64,000 nt of DNA from Lacrimispora algidixylanolytica (GCF_003609635.1 NZ_MCIA01000001.1:160906-224905), one strand, 5' to 3'; shown: positions 1-8,134, counted from the first letter of the stretch. Numbers and translations: made by a program. The notes: generated by a model from the letters alone, not told the origin.

Positions 1-98
1 CCAAAAAGGTACACCTTTTTAGCAATACGGTATGCTTGTCTCATTTTAAAATCTTCGCTTTCTGCCATACTAGTAACGACAGGAGGTTTTAATACAAT

Positions 99-716
99 AT
101 GAACAATTTCTATGGTTATGTAAGAGTATCAACCCTGGATCAGAATGTAGAACGACAATTGGTTGAACTCAACAAATGGGGAGTATTGGAAAAGAACATA
201 TATTGTGATAAATTATCAGGTAAGGATTTTAACAGGCCGCAATACCAGAAGCTAAAAAGAAAGTTAAGGGAAGGAGATGTCCTGGTTGTAAAAAGCATAG
301 ATCGTCTGGGAAGAAACTACGAAGATATCCAGGTAGAATGGCGGGAAATTGTCAAAATCAAAAAAGCTGATATTGTCATTATTGACATGCCCATTCTTGA
401 CACACGTACCAACAAAGATTTAATCGGTACCTTGATTTCTGATATTGTCTTGCAGCTACTTTCCTATGTCGCTCAGTCAGAGCGTGAAAGCATCAAGCAG
501 AGACAGGCAGAAGGAATCGCCATTGCAAAGGCTCAAGGCCGACATCTGGGGCGATTCCCGTCTCCCCTTCCTGAGAATTTTTATCCGGTTTATGAAAAAT
601 GGATTCGAAGGGAGTACAGCTTAAGGACCGCTAGCAATGCTTTGGGGATAACAATTAGCCAATTCCGGACAATGATAAAGAAGCACAAAAGCAATGGAAA
701 CGAAGACCTGACTTGA
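99..716 (+). CDS. Serine recombinase (resolvase/invertase family)
   Basis: A 205-residue small serine recombinase. The N-terminal catalytic domain starts with YGYVRVSTLDQN; Ser11 is the expected nucleophile. The IDRLGRN stretch and the long helix around SERESIKQRQAEGIAIAK are typical of Tn3-resolvase/Hin-type enzymes. The last 45 residues form a helix-turn-helix tail for site binding. Length is normal for the family, and an AGGAGG site lies about 12 bases before the ATG. These enzymes act at short inverted dimer sites for resolution or inversion. No transposase, invertible segment or partner is seen next to it, so its substrate is unknown. Confidence 0.93.
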   Translation: MNNFYGYVRVSTLDQNVERQLVELNKWGVLEKNIYCDKLSGKDFNRPQYQKLKRKLREGDVLVVKSIDRLGRNYEDIQVEWREIVKIKKADIVIIDMPILDTRTNKDLIGTLISDIVLQLLSYVAQSERESIKQRQAEGIAIAKAQGRHLGRFPSPLPENFYPVYEKWIRREYSLRTASNALGITISQFRTMIKKHKSNGNEDLT

Positions 717-774
717 TAAACCATGGCATTCTATGTTAAAATAAGAATATATTATGCAGAAAGAGGGTGTTATT

Positions 775-1149
775 ATGAAGATTCAGGAATCTGCTGAAAA
801 CTATTTGGAGGCCATTTTAATGTTACACAATAAAAATGGCAATGTACGTTCCATTGACATCGCAGGAGAACTTGAATTCTCCAAGCCGAGTGTCAGTGTC
901 GCCATGAAAAATCTCCGGGAAAACGGCTATATTGAAGTAGACGAAAACGGTTACATCTATCTGTTAAAAGAAGGACAGGAAATCGCAGAAAGGATGTACG
1001 AGCGCCATACGTTGCTCTCTAACTGGCTCATCTCCCTGGGAGTTACTCCTAAGGTAGCTCTTGAAGATGCCTGCCGGGTTGAACACGTAATTAGTGCGGA
1101 AAGCTTTGCTGCAATTAAGAATCATGTAAATAAAGATCAAACTTCATAA
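775..1149 (+). CDS. DtxR/MntR-family metal-dependent repressor, short form
   Basis: A 124-residue DtxR-family regulator: winged helix-turn-helix (residues 1-65) plus the metal-binding dimerisation domain, without the C-terminal SH3-like domain. I chose the start at 775 because AGAGGGTG precedes it; the upstream in-frame ATG at 754 has no such site. Comparing remembered family sequences, the ACRVEH stretch fits the Cys-x-x-Glu-His metal ligands of DtxR better than the Glu-x-x-Glu-His of MntR, which suggests Fe(II) rather than Mn(II) sensing (inference). A likely target is the FeoA gene at 3538-3762, which has a GTTAG-T-CTAAC dyad upstream. It ends in a strong terminator. Confidence 0.9.
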   Translation: MKIQESAENYLEAILMLHNKNGNVRSIDIAGELEFSKPSVSVAMKNLRENGYIEVDENGYIYLLKEGQEIAERMYERHTLLSNWLISLGVTPKVALEDACRVEHVISAESFAAIKNHVNKDQTS

Positions 1150-1191
1150 AAAAAGGTGTGTAAGTCATTTATCTGCTTACACACCTTTTTT
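1148..1191. terminator. Bidirectional intrinsic terminator
   Basis: A 10-bp perfect stem (GGTGTGTAAG / CTTACACACC) flanked by an A-run on the left and a T-run on the right. It can end the DtxR-family gene on the plus strand and the P-type ATPase gene arriving on the minus strand. Confidence 0.9.
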
Positions 1192-1194
1192 ATC

Positions 1195-3060
1195 TCAACT
1201 CCTCCATTTTAAGAGAAATGCAGAATTAATGATTACCAAAAACGAACCTGCATTATGTACGAGAGCGCCTAATACAGGATTTAATATTCCAGTCATGGCA
1301 AGTACGATTGCAATGAAATTAAGGGTCAAGGAAAATGCCAGATTATTTTTTATGGTTCCCATCATTTTCTTTGAAAGCTTAAACAAATGGGGGATCTCCT
1401 TAATCTCATCATTGACTAAGGTAATATCTGCCGCCTCAACCGCAATGTCGCTTCCAATGCCTCCCATTGCAATTCCCACATAAGCTTGCTTTAAGGCCGG
1501 TGCATCATTGACTCCGTCACCAATCATACAGACATACTCTTTTTTCTGCTGACAAGCTTCTATAAACCCCATCTTATCCTCTGGAAGACAATCTGCATAA
1601 ACCTCATTAATGTGAACCTGGTCTGCAATCTGCCTGGCTGCATTTTTATGATCTCCCGTAAGAAGCACTGGAGTGATCAAGGTCTTTTTCAACTCTAAAA
1701 TCATTTCACCTACTTCCTTACGCAAGGTATCTGACAATGCCAATAATCCAACTGCCCTTTCTCCTACAGAAACGTACACCACTGTGCAGCCCTCCTTGCG
1801 GGAAAACTCTGCTTCCTCCATCTGCTTGGGCGTAAGAATGATGTCCTTTGTGAAAAGAAGCTCTGGACTTCCCACCATAACAACGGTTCCCTTTACGGTG
1901 GCAATCACACCACGCCCAGGAACCATCTGAAATCCCTCCCCATCTGGCACTTCTTTATGAATGGTATACCGGTAGCTTAAGACAATGGCTTTTCCCAATG
2001 GGTGCTCAGAACGTAATTCCGCTCCTGCCGCCATCTCAAAGACCATCTCCTGAGAAAATTCTTTTAGAAAGCTAGAAACCTTATAAACTCCAGGAGTTCC
2101 GTAAGTGAGAGTTCCTGTTTTATCGAAGGTTACCTTCTTAACTGCTGCCAACCTCTCAAGAGCATCCCCTTCTCTCACCAGAAACCCATGTCTTGTGGCA
2201 TTGCCAATGGCCGCCATAATGGCAGTTGGAGTGGCAAGAACTAAGGCACAGGGACAAAATACCACTAAGATGGTAACGGCCCTTAAAATCTCACCTGTAA
2301 CAAACCAGGTCAATGCCGCAGATAAGACCGCTGTCACCACGATCCAGGTCGCCCACCGATCTGCAATGCCTACTATTTTGGCCTTACTGGCATCTGCAGA
2401 CTGAACCAGGCGAATCATTCTCTGTATGGAACTGTCTTCTTCTATCTTAACTGCTTCCATATCAAAGGAACCAAATTGATTCACTGATCCACTTAAAACC
2501 TCATCTCCCTGTCCTTTATCCACAGGCAGGGATTCTCCCGTCATGACTGCTTGATTGATCGAGGTCTGGCCCGATAAAATCACACCATCTACCGGAATGG
2601 TTTCCCCAGGTAGCACTCGCAAGATATCTCCCACCCGAATGTGCTCCGCGGGAATAATCTCTTCCTTATTTAATATAACCCTTCTTCCTGTGCGAGGAGT
2701 CAGATGAACCAGCTTTTCAATTCCTGCCCTGGCTTTTTCCACAGTCAAATCCTCAAGCAAAGCCCCAAGCTGCATAATAAAGGCTACCTCTCCAGCAGCA
2801 AAATGCTCTCCAATGATAATAGATGCTATCAAGGCAATGGAAACCAGGACATCTGCCTTAATATCAAACTCTGTAACAAGCCCAATTACCGCCTCCAGTA
2901 TAATGGGAGTTCCACATAATACAATTGCGACCCAAGCCCAATCAAAGGACATGGGAATTAGATCAAAAAGGCTAATCAGCAGAAATAACCCGGAAATTCC
3001 AAGGAAAACTATCTTTTTTTTACTTCCGCCCCAATCCAATAATTTTTCTAATTTTTCCAT
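1195..3060 (-). CDS. Heavy-metal-translocating P1B-type ATPase
   Basis: A 621-residue membrane pump that exports a soft or transition metal ion. Visible motifs are the actuator loop with TGES, the transmembrane CPC metal motif (Cys269-Pro270-Cys271), the phosphorylation site DKTGT (Asp313), the HP pair in SEHPLGKA, and GDGVNDAPAL. There is no N-terminal CxxC heavy-metal-associated domain. The last helix reads HNAGSFLVIINS, unlike the standard CopA and CadA patterns as I remember them, so the metal (Cu, Zn/Cd, Mn or other) is open. The start at 3060 is set by GGGAGGAAG just upstream. Two CsoR-type operators lie directly before the gene, which points to induction by the neighbouring CsoR's metal, most simply Cu(I). 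Confidence 0.92.
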   Translation of the reverse strand: MEKLEKLLDWGGSKKKIVFLGISGLFLLISLFDLIPMSFDWAWVAIVLCGTPIILEAVIGLVTEFDIKADVLVSIALIASIIIGEHFAAGEVAFIMQLGALLEDLTVEKARAGIEKLVHLTPRTGRRVILNKEEIIPAEHIRVGDILRVLPGETIPVDGVILSGQTSINQAVMTGESLPVDKGQGDEVLSGSVNQFGSFDMEAVKIEEDSSIQRMIRLVQSADASKAKIVGIADRWATWIVVTAVLSAALTWFVTGEILRAVTILVVFCPCALVLATPTAIMAAIGNATRHGFLVREGDALERLAAVKKVTFDKTGTLTYGTPGVYKVSSFLKEFSQEMVFEMAAGAELRSEHPLGKAIVLSYRYTIHKEVPDGEGFQMVPGRGVIATVKGTVVMVGSPELLFTKDIILTPKQMEEAEFSRKEGCTVVYVSVGERAVGLLALSDTLRKEVGEMILELKKTLITPVLLTGDHKNAARQIADQVHINEVYADCLPEDKMGFIEACQQKKEYVCMIGDGVNDAPALKQAYVGIAMGGIGSDIAVEAADITLVNDEIKEIPHLFKLSKKMMGTIKNNLAFSLTLNFIAIVLAMTGILNPVLGALVHNAGSFLVIINSAFLLKWRS

Positions 3061-3076
3061 AACTTCCTCCCTTTTT

Positions 3077-3092
3077 ATACCCATAGGGGTAT
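3077..3092 (-). promoter_or_regulatory. CsoR-type operator, copy 1
   Basis: ATACCCATAGGGGTAT is a near-palindromic G/C-tract dyad of the kind bound by CsoR-family repressors. It lies 17 bases before the ATPase start codon and matches two other copies (3108-3123 and 3474-3489). Confidence 0.75.
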
Positions 3093-3107
3093 GTGTATAT
3101 ATGTAAT

Positions 3108-3123
3108 ATACCAATAGGGGTAT
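3108..3123 (-). promoter_or_regulatory. CsoR-type operator, copy 2
   Basis: ATACCAATAGGGGTAT differs from copy 1 at one base. The centres of the two copies are 31 bp apart, about three helical turns, so two tetramers could bind on the same face upstream of the ATPase gene. Confidence 0.75.
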
Positions 3124-3136
3124 AGGTTGTCAAGAT

Positions 3137-3175
3137 AAAAAAAAGAAAGCCAGCTGATTTAACAGCTCGGCTTTC
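3137..3175 (-). terminator. Intrinsic terminator of csoR
   Basis: On the minus strand GAAAGCC-GAGCTG pairs with CAGCTGGCTTTC around a 6-base loop and is followed by eight T. It separates csoR from the ATPase gene, so each has its own operator and promoter. Confidence 0.85.
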
Positions 3176-3184
3176 AACTAGAGT

Positions 3185-3460
3185 TTAGGTCATATTGGCA
3201 AATCGTTCTACTGCCTTTGTAAAGCTTTTAATGGTCTTATCTGCATCTCCATGTTCGATTCCATCTCTGACGCAATGATTGATGTGGCCTTCCAAAACCA
3301 CCTGTCCCACCCTGTGAAGGGCCGATTTGGCTGCGTTGATTTGCGCCAGTACATCTTCGCAGGGAACATCTTCATTCACCATGCGATCAATAGCTTGAAC
3401 CTGTCCGATGATTTTATTTAAGCGTCGGTGCAGATTATCAGCATCCATACATTGTTTCAT
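3185..3460 (-). CDS. csoR: CsoR-family metal-sensing repressor
   Basis: A 91-residue all-helical CsoR/RcnR/FrmR-family repressor. The Cu(I) ligand set Cys34, His59, Cys63 shows the 25- and 4-residue spacing known from CsoR, which favours Cu(I) sensing over the nickel (RcnR) or formaldehyde (FrmR) sub-types. The basic N-terminal helix (LHRRLNKIIGQVQAI) is the DNA-contacting segment. An operator at 3474-3489 immediately upstream indicates autoregulation, and two similar sites precede the downstream P-type ATPase. A terminator follows. An extra Cys4 and His62 are also present near the site. Confidence 0.93.
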   Translation of the reverse strand: MKQCMDADNLHRRLNKIIGQVQAIDRMVNEDVPCEDVLAQINAAKSALHRVGQVVLEGHINHCVRDGIEHGDADKTIKSFTKAVERFANMT

Positions 3461-3473
3461 ATAACACCTCCAT

Positions 3474-3489
3474 ATACCACTAGGGGTAT
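3474..3489 (-). promoter_or_regulatory. CsoR-type operator, copy 3 (autoregulation)
   Basis: ATACCACTAGGGGTAT lies 14 bases upstream of the csoR start codon. It shares the ATACC...GGGGTAT frame with the two copies before the ATPase gene. Confidence 0.75.
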
Positions 3490-3537
3490 GTGTATATTAT
3501 GGGTGAAAATGCATGGCTTGTCAATACTCCCTGTGGG

Positions 3538-3762
3538 TTAAGTAAAGCTGGACACCTTAATGTCCTTTGCCGCTTCTTTTCCAATGGCTAGCCGCTTATC
3601 TCCCACGCCCAGAATCACATTTCCATAAAATTGCCCTACCACGCGGACGGTCATACCTTCTTTTAACTCATGGTTATTCATGGCCTCCATGGTATGAGGA
3701 TCGCACGTCATCCACTGAATGGTATAAGTCCCTCCAATGGTAACATCGTTTAATGATTGCAT
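3538..3762 (-). CDS. FeoA-domain protein
   Basis: A 74-residue protein with a single SH3-like FeoA fold; the central ELKEGMTVRVVGQFYGNVILGVGDKRLAIGKEAA is characteristic. FeoA is a small cytoplasmic partner of the Fe(II) transporter FeoB. No feoB is present here, so this is either a stand-alone paralogue or acts on FeoB encoded elsewhere. It lies 62 bases downstream of mgtA on the same strand, and a DtxR-like dyad (3792-3802) sits in that gap. GGAGGAAG precedes the ATG. Several Clostridia carry extra FeoA-only genes, so the exact function is open. Confidence 0.85.
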   Translation of the reverse strand: MQSLNDVTIGGTYTIQWMTCDPHTMEAMNNHELKEGMTVRVVGQFYGNVILGVGDKRLAIGKEAAKDIKVSSFT

Positions 3763-3791
3763 TGGCTTCCTCCGTATCGTTTCTTTTCGGA

Positions 3792-3802
3792 GTTAGTCTA
3801 AC
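3792..3802 (-). promoter_or_regulatory. DtxR/IdeR-like dyad upstream of the feoA-type gene
   Basis: GTTAG-T-CTAAC is a perfect 5-bp dyad in the short gap between mgtA and the FeoA gene. It resembles half-sites recognised by DtxR-family repressors (TTAGG...CCTAA type). I infer that the DtxR-type protein at 775-1149 binds here. No clean -10/-35 pair is visible beside it. Confidence 0.45.
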
Positions 3803-3824
3803 CAATTAAATCAGAGAGATGCAT

Positions 3825-6470
3825 TTACATCCATTCTTGATACCGTTTCATATATACCTTTTTCCAAACCTGCACGCAGATTAAATATCCAGCCACCAAT
3901 AAAACCAGCCAAGGAATAAATTTAAGAGGTAGAGCCTGCATATCAAAGCCTACACTAAAGCGTGTAAATCCAATTCCCATAGCCACAGCCGCAACAATGC
4001 AAGTGGACACTAAAAGAGGAAGAGAAGCAGAGCTATGAACAAATGGCAGTTTTTCCGTACGGATCATATGAATAACTAGAACCTGAGATATGGTACCAAA
4101 CAGGAACCAGCCGCACTGGAATAAGGGAGAAAGCTCAACCCGGTTGGCTCCGATTGCCCACCACATTACGGCAAAGCATAAAAGGTCAAAGATGGAGCTT
4201 AAAGGGCCAAAAAATCCCATAAAGGTCTTAATGGACCTGGTTTCCCACTTGTGGGGCTTTTTTAAATATTCCTTATCTACTCGGTCAAACGGAATGCCTA
4301 ACTGGGAAAAATCGCAAAGCAGGTTTTGGGTTAATATCTGTACTGGAAGCATGGGAAGAAAAGGCAAAAAGACACTGGCTATGATAACGGAAATCATGTT
4401 TCCAAAGTTTCCGCTTGCCGCCATCTTAATGTATTTAATAATGTTTCCAAAGGTGCGGCGTCCCTCTATGACACCTTCCTCTAGCACCATTAAATCCTTT
4501 TCTAACAATATAATATCTGCCGTTTCTTTTGCGATATCCACCGCACTGTCAACGGAGATTCCTACATCGGCCTGGTGAAGCGCTGGGGCATCGTTGATGC
4601 CGTCTCCCATATAGCCTACGGTATGACCTGCCCTTTGAAAGGTCTTTACCACCCGTTCCTTCTGAGATGGGGATAACTTAGCAAAAAGATTGCAGATTTC
4701 TACTGCTTCAAAAAGTTCATCATCTGTCATGGCTTCCACGTCACGTCCGGTAATCAGTGTGTCTACACCGACTCCAACCTTTTTGCAGACCTTTGCAGCC
4801 ACACCTTCACTGTCTCCCGTAAGAACCACCGTTCGAACCCCATGTTCTAATAGGGCAGAGATAGCAGCTCCTGCACTTTCTTTTGGCGGATCAAGGAATC
4901 CTACAAATCCAATCAGGACCATGTCCTTCTCATCTGCCACGCCGAAGGCATCGACTCCAGGCACTTCATTTTTCTGTGCCACTGCAATCATGCGCAGTCC
5001 TTCTTCATTGTATTGATTGTAGGTCGCCATGGCAATGTTCCTTGTTTCTTCGTCCATCGGCAGAACACTTCCGTTGATTTCCATGAAGCTGCAGATTTCA
5101 AGAATCTCTTCCACCGCACCCTTTGTAATGAGCTGAAGCTTCCCAAGTTTATCAGATAACACCACGCTCATCCTTCTTCTTGCAAAATCAAAGGGGATCT
5201 CATCCACCTGATGATAGGAGTCTAATATGTCATTTAACCCATTTTGTCCCGCCCGGTTAATAATGGCAAGATCAATGAGGTTTTTAAGGCCCGTTTGGTA
5301 ATAGCTGTTTAAGAATGCATGCCTTAAGATTCTGGTATCGTCCACTCCACGAATATCCATGTATTTTTCTAATACCACCTTATCCTCTGTCAGGGTACCA
5401 GTTTTATCCGTACATAAAATATCCATTTCCCCAAAGGTCTGTATGGCTCCCAGGGTGCGGACAATCACTTTGTGCTTAGACATAGAGACTGCGCCCTTTG
5501 CAAGGGTGGAGGTCATAATCATAGGAAGCATCTCAGGGGTGAGGCCCACTGCTATGCTAAAGGAGAATAATAGAGCGCTTGCCCAGTCTCCTTTGGCAAT
5601 TCCGTTAATGATGAATACAATCGGAACCATAAATAGCATCATCCGAACCAATAGGCCGCTGACAGAATCCACGCCTCTTTCAAAACTGGTTTTGGCTCTG
5701 TCCCCGGAAAGGGACTGGGCCATAGAGCCAAAAAAGGTACTGTTGCCTGTCATTAACACCATAGCCGATGCACTACCACTCACTATATTAGAACCCATAA
5801 ATCCGATGTTCTTAAGATCCGTCAATCCGTCCTTTTTATTATTCTCACCATGGCTAAACTTCTCCACAGGGGCGGATTCTCCCGTAAGCGCTGCTTGAGC
5901 TAAGAAGGTATCCTTGGTGGTTAAAAAACGTACATCAGCCGGAAGCATATGGCCTGCGGAAAGCTGAACGATATCTCCAGGAACCACTTCATTCATTCGG
6001 ATTTCCGTAAGAACTCCGTCCCTCCAGACATCGGTTTTATTGGAAATTATCTGGGATAGCTGTTCTGCTGCGGCATTGGAACGCTGGGACTGCACAAATG
6101 CCACAAGGCTAGATAAAATCACCAGAAATAATATAATTCCTACGGTTAAATAATCGGGTTTTGAGGAGGAAACTACATCGGTAAAATAAGTGACTGCGGC
6201 TATGATAAGAAGAATCACATTAAAGGGATTGATGACTGCCTCCCTCAGCCGATGAAGAGCTGTATCCTTTTTTCCTGCTGTAATTACATTTGGGCCAAAC
6301 TCTTCCAGCCTGTCTTCTGCTTCCATAGGAGTAAGTCCTGTCTTATTTGCCGAAAGTTCACGAAAAAGTTCTGCTTCTTCCATAAATGCATAACTTCTGA
6401 TCTCCTCTTCCTTAAATAGACGATTTTTCTTTTGCTGGGTATCTTTTAATTTTCCTGTTAAAAATTTCAT
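3825..6470 (-). CDS. mgtA: Magnesium-importing P-type ATPase (MgtA type)
   Basis: An 881-residue P3B-type ATPase that brings Mg2+ into the cell. It has the cation-transporter N-terminal domain, the actuator TGES, DKTGT (Asp355), GDGINDAPALHQADVGISVD, and a C-terminal block of membrane helices. Length fits MgtA (about 880-900). The start at 6470 is chosen because AGAAAGGA lies 7 bases ahead; an ATG three codons earlier is too close to that site. The gene lies about 240 bases downstream of its promoter, behind a 34-codon leader ORF and an intrinsic terminator. This indicates attenuation control, presumably by Mg2+ or translation status. Confidence 0.95.
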   Translation of the reverse strand: MKFLTGKLKDTQQKKNRLFKEEEIRSYAFMEEAELFRELSANKTGLTPMEAEDRLEEFGPNVITAGKKDTALHRLREAVINPFNVILLIIAAVTYFTDVVSSSKPDYLTVGIILFLVILSSLVAFVQSQRSNAAAEQLSQIISNKTDVWRDGVLTEIRMNEVVPGDIVQLSAGHMLPADVRFLTTKDTFLAQAALTGESAPVEKFSHGENNKKDGLTDLKNIGFMGSNIVSGSASAMVLMTGNSTFFGSMAQSLSGDRAKTSFERGVDSVSGLLVRMMLFMVPIVFIINGIAKGDWASALLFSFSIAVGLTPEMLPMIMTSTLAKGAVSMSKHKVIVRTLGAIQTFGEMDILCTDKTGTLTEDKVVLEKYMDIRGVDDTRILRHAFLNSYYQTGLKNLIDLAIINRAGQNGLNDILDSYHQVDEIPFDFARRRMSVVLSDKLGKLQLITKGAVEEILEICSFMEINGSVLPMDEETRNIAMATYNQYNEEGLRMIAVAQKNEVPGVDAFGVADEKDMVLIGFVGFLDPPKESAGAAISALLEHGVRTVVLTGDSEGVAAKVCKKVGVGVDTLITGRDVEAMTDDELFEAVEICNLFAKLSPSQKERVVKTFQRAGHTVGYMGDGINDAPALHQADVGISVDSAVDIAKETADIILLEKDLMVLEEGVIEGRRTFGNIIKYIKMAASGNFGNMISVIIASVFLPFLPMLPVQILTQNLLCDFSQLGIPFDRVDKEYLKKPHKWETRSIKTFMGFFGPLSSIFDLLCFAVMWWAIGANRVELSPLFQCGWFLFGTISQVLVIHMIRTEKLPFVHSSASLPLLVSTCIVAAVAMGIGFTRFSVGFDMQALPLKFIPWLVLLVAGYLICVQVWKKVYMKRYQEWM

Positions 6471-6521
6471 TGGTTTCATTCCTTTCTTTGTAAGAGTCCC
6501 CAATGAAAATAAAAATTGGCA

Positions 6522-6548
6522 CAAAAAAAGCCGTCCCAATTGACGGCA
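6522..6548 (-). terminator. Leader terminator (attenuator) of mgtA
   Basis: On the minus strand GCCGTC-AATTGG-GACGGC is followed by seven T. It lies between the leader ORF and mgtA, 52 bases before the mgtA start codon, so transcription must read through it to express mgtA. Confidence 0.8.
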
Positions 6549-6579
6549 AGAATAAGCAGGAAAATAGTACCCTTATGTA

Positions 6580-6684
6580 TTAATAGACATAGGGCATCAT
6601 CCTGATTATTACTCCGGTGTATTGGGTTTTATCTTCATAGTGGGGCTTGAAGCCGCACATCTGACTTCGAGGGTTACTGTCCAT
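6580..6684 (-). CDS. Leader peptide ORF upstream of mgtA
   Basis: A 34-codon reading frame with a good ribosome binding site (AAAGGAG, 6 bases before ATG). The product starts MDSNPRSQMCGFKPHYED and ends GVIIRMMPYVY. The last codons lie in a hairpin (CCCTATGT pairing with ACATAAGGG, one bulged A) that overlaps the stop codon, and a terminator follows 30 bases later. By analogy with MgtL and other Mg2+-linked leader peptides, ribosome pausing or progress through this frame probably sets the terminator choice. The sequence is not like MgtL. It could instead be a short functional protein. I do not recognise a named family. Confidence 0.6.
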   Translation of the reverse strand: MDSNPRSQMCGFKPHYEDKTQYTGVIIRMMPYVY

Positions 6685-6718
6685 GTCTTCACTCCTTTTT
6701 CAATAATATCTCACATTA

Positions 6719-6747
6719 AGTGTAGACCACCTACTTTCAAATGTCAA
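6719..6747 (-). promoter_or_regulatory. Promoter of the leader ORF-mgtA transcript
   Basis: On the minus strand TTGACA (6742-6747), a 17-bp spacer, then TACACT (6719-6724). Transcription should start near 6712 and give a leader of about 240 nt before mgtA. Confidence 0.65.
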
Positions 6748-6845
6748 CCTCAACATCCATGGCCCAAAATGTGGTAATATTTGGATTATGTCATTCAAGC
6801 CTATCTCATCTTATAATAGATGATTATAAGCAAAGGAGTTTACCC

Positions 6846-7970
6846 ATGCCTAGACGAGGAGAAAATATATACAAACGGAAAGATGGCAGATGGGAAGGAC
6901 GGCGTTTGAAAAAGGATGGAAAGTACCAGTATTTCTACTCTTCCAGCTATAAGGGAGTGAAGGAGAAGATAAAGCAGACTCCAGAAGCTACAGGTCCCCG
7001 TAAAAAGCAGGCAAATGCAACTACCCCAAATGCTGTGGATTTATTTGAAGCATGGTTAAAGGATACGGCACCAAGGGTAAAGCCTTCGACCTATGAAAGC
7101 TATTACCGCTGTATAAACAAATATGTGATCCCGTTTTACGGAAACAACCGGTATTTAAAGATCACGGAAGATTCGGTCTTTCGCTTTACCAGACTGATTC
7201 GTGAGGAAACAGAACTGGCAGATTCCTCACGAAGGAAGATTCTTTCTATTTTTAAGATTGCACTGCGAGAGATATTAAAGGGTTCTCCAGAATACGTCTC
7301 CATAATAGACCTGATCAAACCTCCAAAGCTGGTAGATAAAGAGGTGGAAGTATTTTCCATGAAAGATCAGCGCTCCATCGAGCAAGCAGTTCTTCGTCAT
7401 GAGCGCAAACAGGCCATTGGAATTGTACTGTGTTTTTATACTGGCATCCGCTTAGGTGAATTATGCGCCTTGAAATGGAAGGACGTTGATATAGAAGCCG
7501 GCACTTTGTCCATTAATCGGACGGTTTCCAGAGTTCAAACCTTTGACGAAGGAAAAAATAAGACCGAACTATCTGTAGGGTCTCCAAAAAGTCGGAAATC
7601 ATTAAGGAAAATACCTTTGCCCGAATTTTTGTTTGTAATCTTAAAAAAACACGTTGGAGATTATGGAGAGGAGGACTATATCTTCTCTGGCAACCAGCTC
7701 CCATATGATCCCCGCCGTTTTCAAAAACTATATAAAAGAATTTTGACCGATGCCGGTGTAACGGACCGGAAATTCCACGCCATTCGCCACACCTTTGCCA
7801 CCCGTGCCTTAGAACTTGGAGTTGATATTAAAACCATAAGTGAGCTTCTAGGGCATTCCAGTGTCTCCATTACTTTAAATATCTATGCCCACTCTTTAAT
7901 GGAACAAAAAAAGTTAGCCATCGATAAGTTCAACGATCTCTATGTATATAACGCAAAAATCCAACCATAG
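6846..7970 (+). CDS. Tyrosine recombinase / phage-type integrase
   Basis: A 374-residue site-specific integrase. An N-terminal AP2-like arm-binding region (RRGENIYKRKDGRWEGR) is followed by a SAM-like core-binding domain and the catalytic domain. Catalytic residues are Arg202 (TGIRLGEL), His311 and Arg314 (HAIRHTF), His337 (LGHSS) and Tyr347 (NIYAHS), so the enzyme appears intact. The start at 6846 is fixed by AAGGAG; a longer upstream reading would run over the mgtA promoter. No excisionase, tRNA target or cargo genes are recognisable nearby. It is either a solitary integrase or the remnant of a small integrated element. Confidence 0.93.
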   Translation: MPRRGENIYKRKDGRWEGRRLKKDGKYQYFYSSSYKGVKEKIKQTPEATGPRKKQANATTPNAVDLFEAWLKDTAPRVKPSTYESYYRCINKYVIPFYGNNRYLKITEDSVFRFTRLIREETELADSSRRKILSIFKIALREILKGSPEYVSIIDLIKPPKLVDKEVEVFSMKDQRSIEQAVLRHERKQAIGIVLCFYTGIRLGELCALKWKDVDIEAGTLSINRTVSRVQTFDEGKNKTELSVGSPKSRKSLRKIPLPEFLFVILKKHVGDYGEEDYIFSGNQLPYDPRRFQKLYKRILTDAGVTDRKFHAIRHTFATRALELGVDIKTISELLGHSSVSITLNIYAHSLMEQKKLAIDKFNDLYVYNAKIQP

Positions 7971-8134
7971 AGCCATGGAATGAATTATATAACCTTTGTT
8001 ACGATGCCACCCTGTTTTTTCATACATAAGATTATAAATGAAAGACTTTATTTTATATGGTATTGTTATATAAGGTTTACTTCACCCTTTTGCTTTGGTA
8101 AAATAACCCAAAACAGAAGGGTCTTTGATGGGTA

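Noticed and set aside
1-68. Possible truncated minus-strand CDS starting MAESEDFKMRQAYRIAKK at the left edge
   Set aside because: Only 22 codons are visible, there is no ribosome binding site on that strand, and no family can be recognised.
1229-6000. Several plus-strand open frames of 70-180 codons opposite the ATPase genes
   Set aside because: They are antisense shadows of the two P-type ATPases; composition and lack of ribosome binding sites argue against them.
6580-6720. Mg2+-sensing M-box riboswitch upstream of mgtA
   Set aside because: The long conserved M-box core is not visible; the leader is better explained by an ORF plus terminator.
7971-8134. Inverted TTATATAAC / GTTATATAA sequences after the integrase as attachment arm sites
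   Set aside because: They are short, AT-rich and expected by chance in this composition; there is no direct repeat partner to support an att site.
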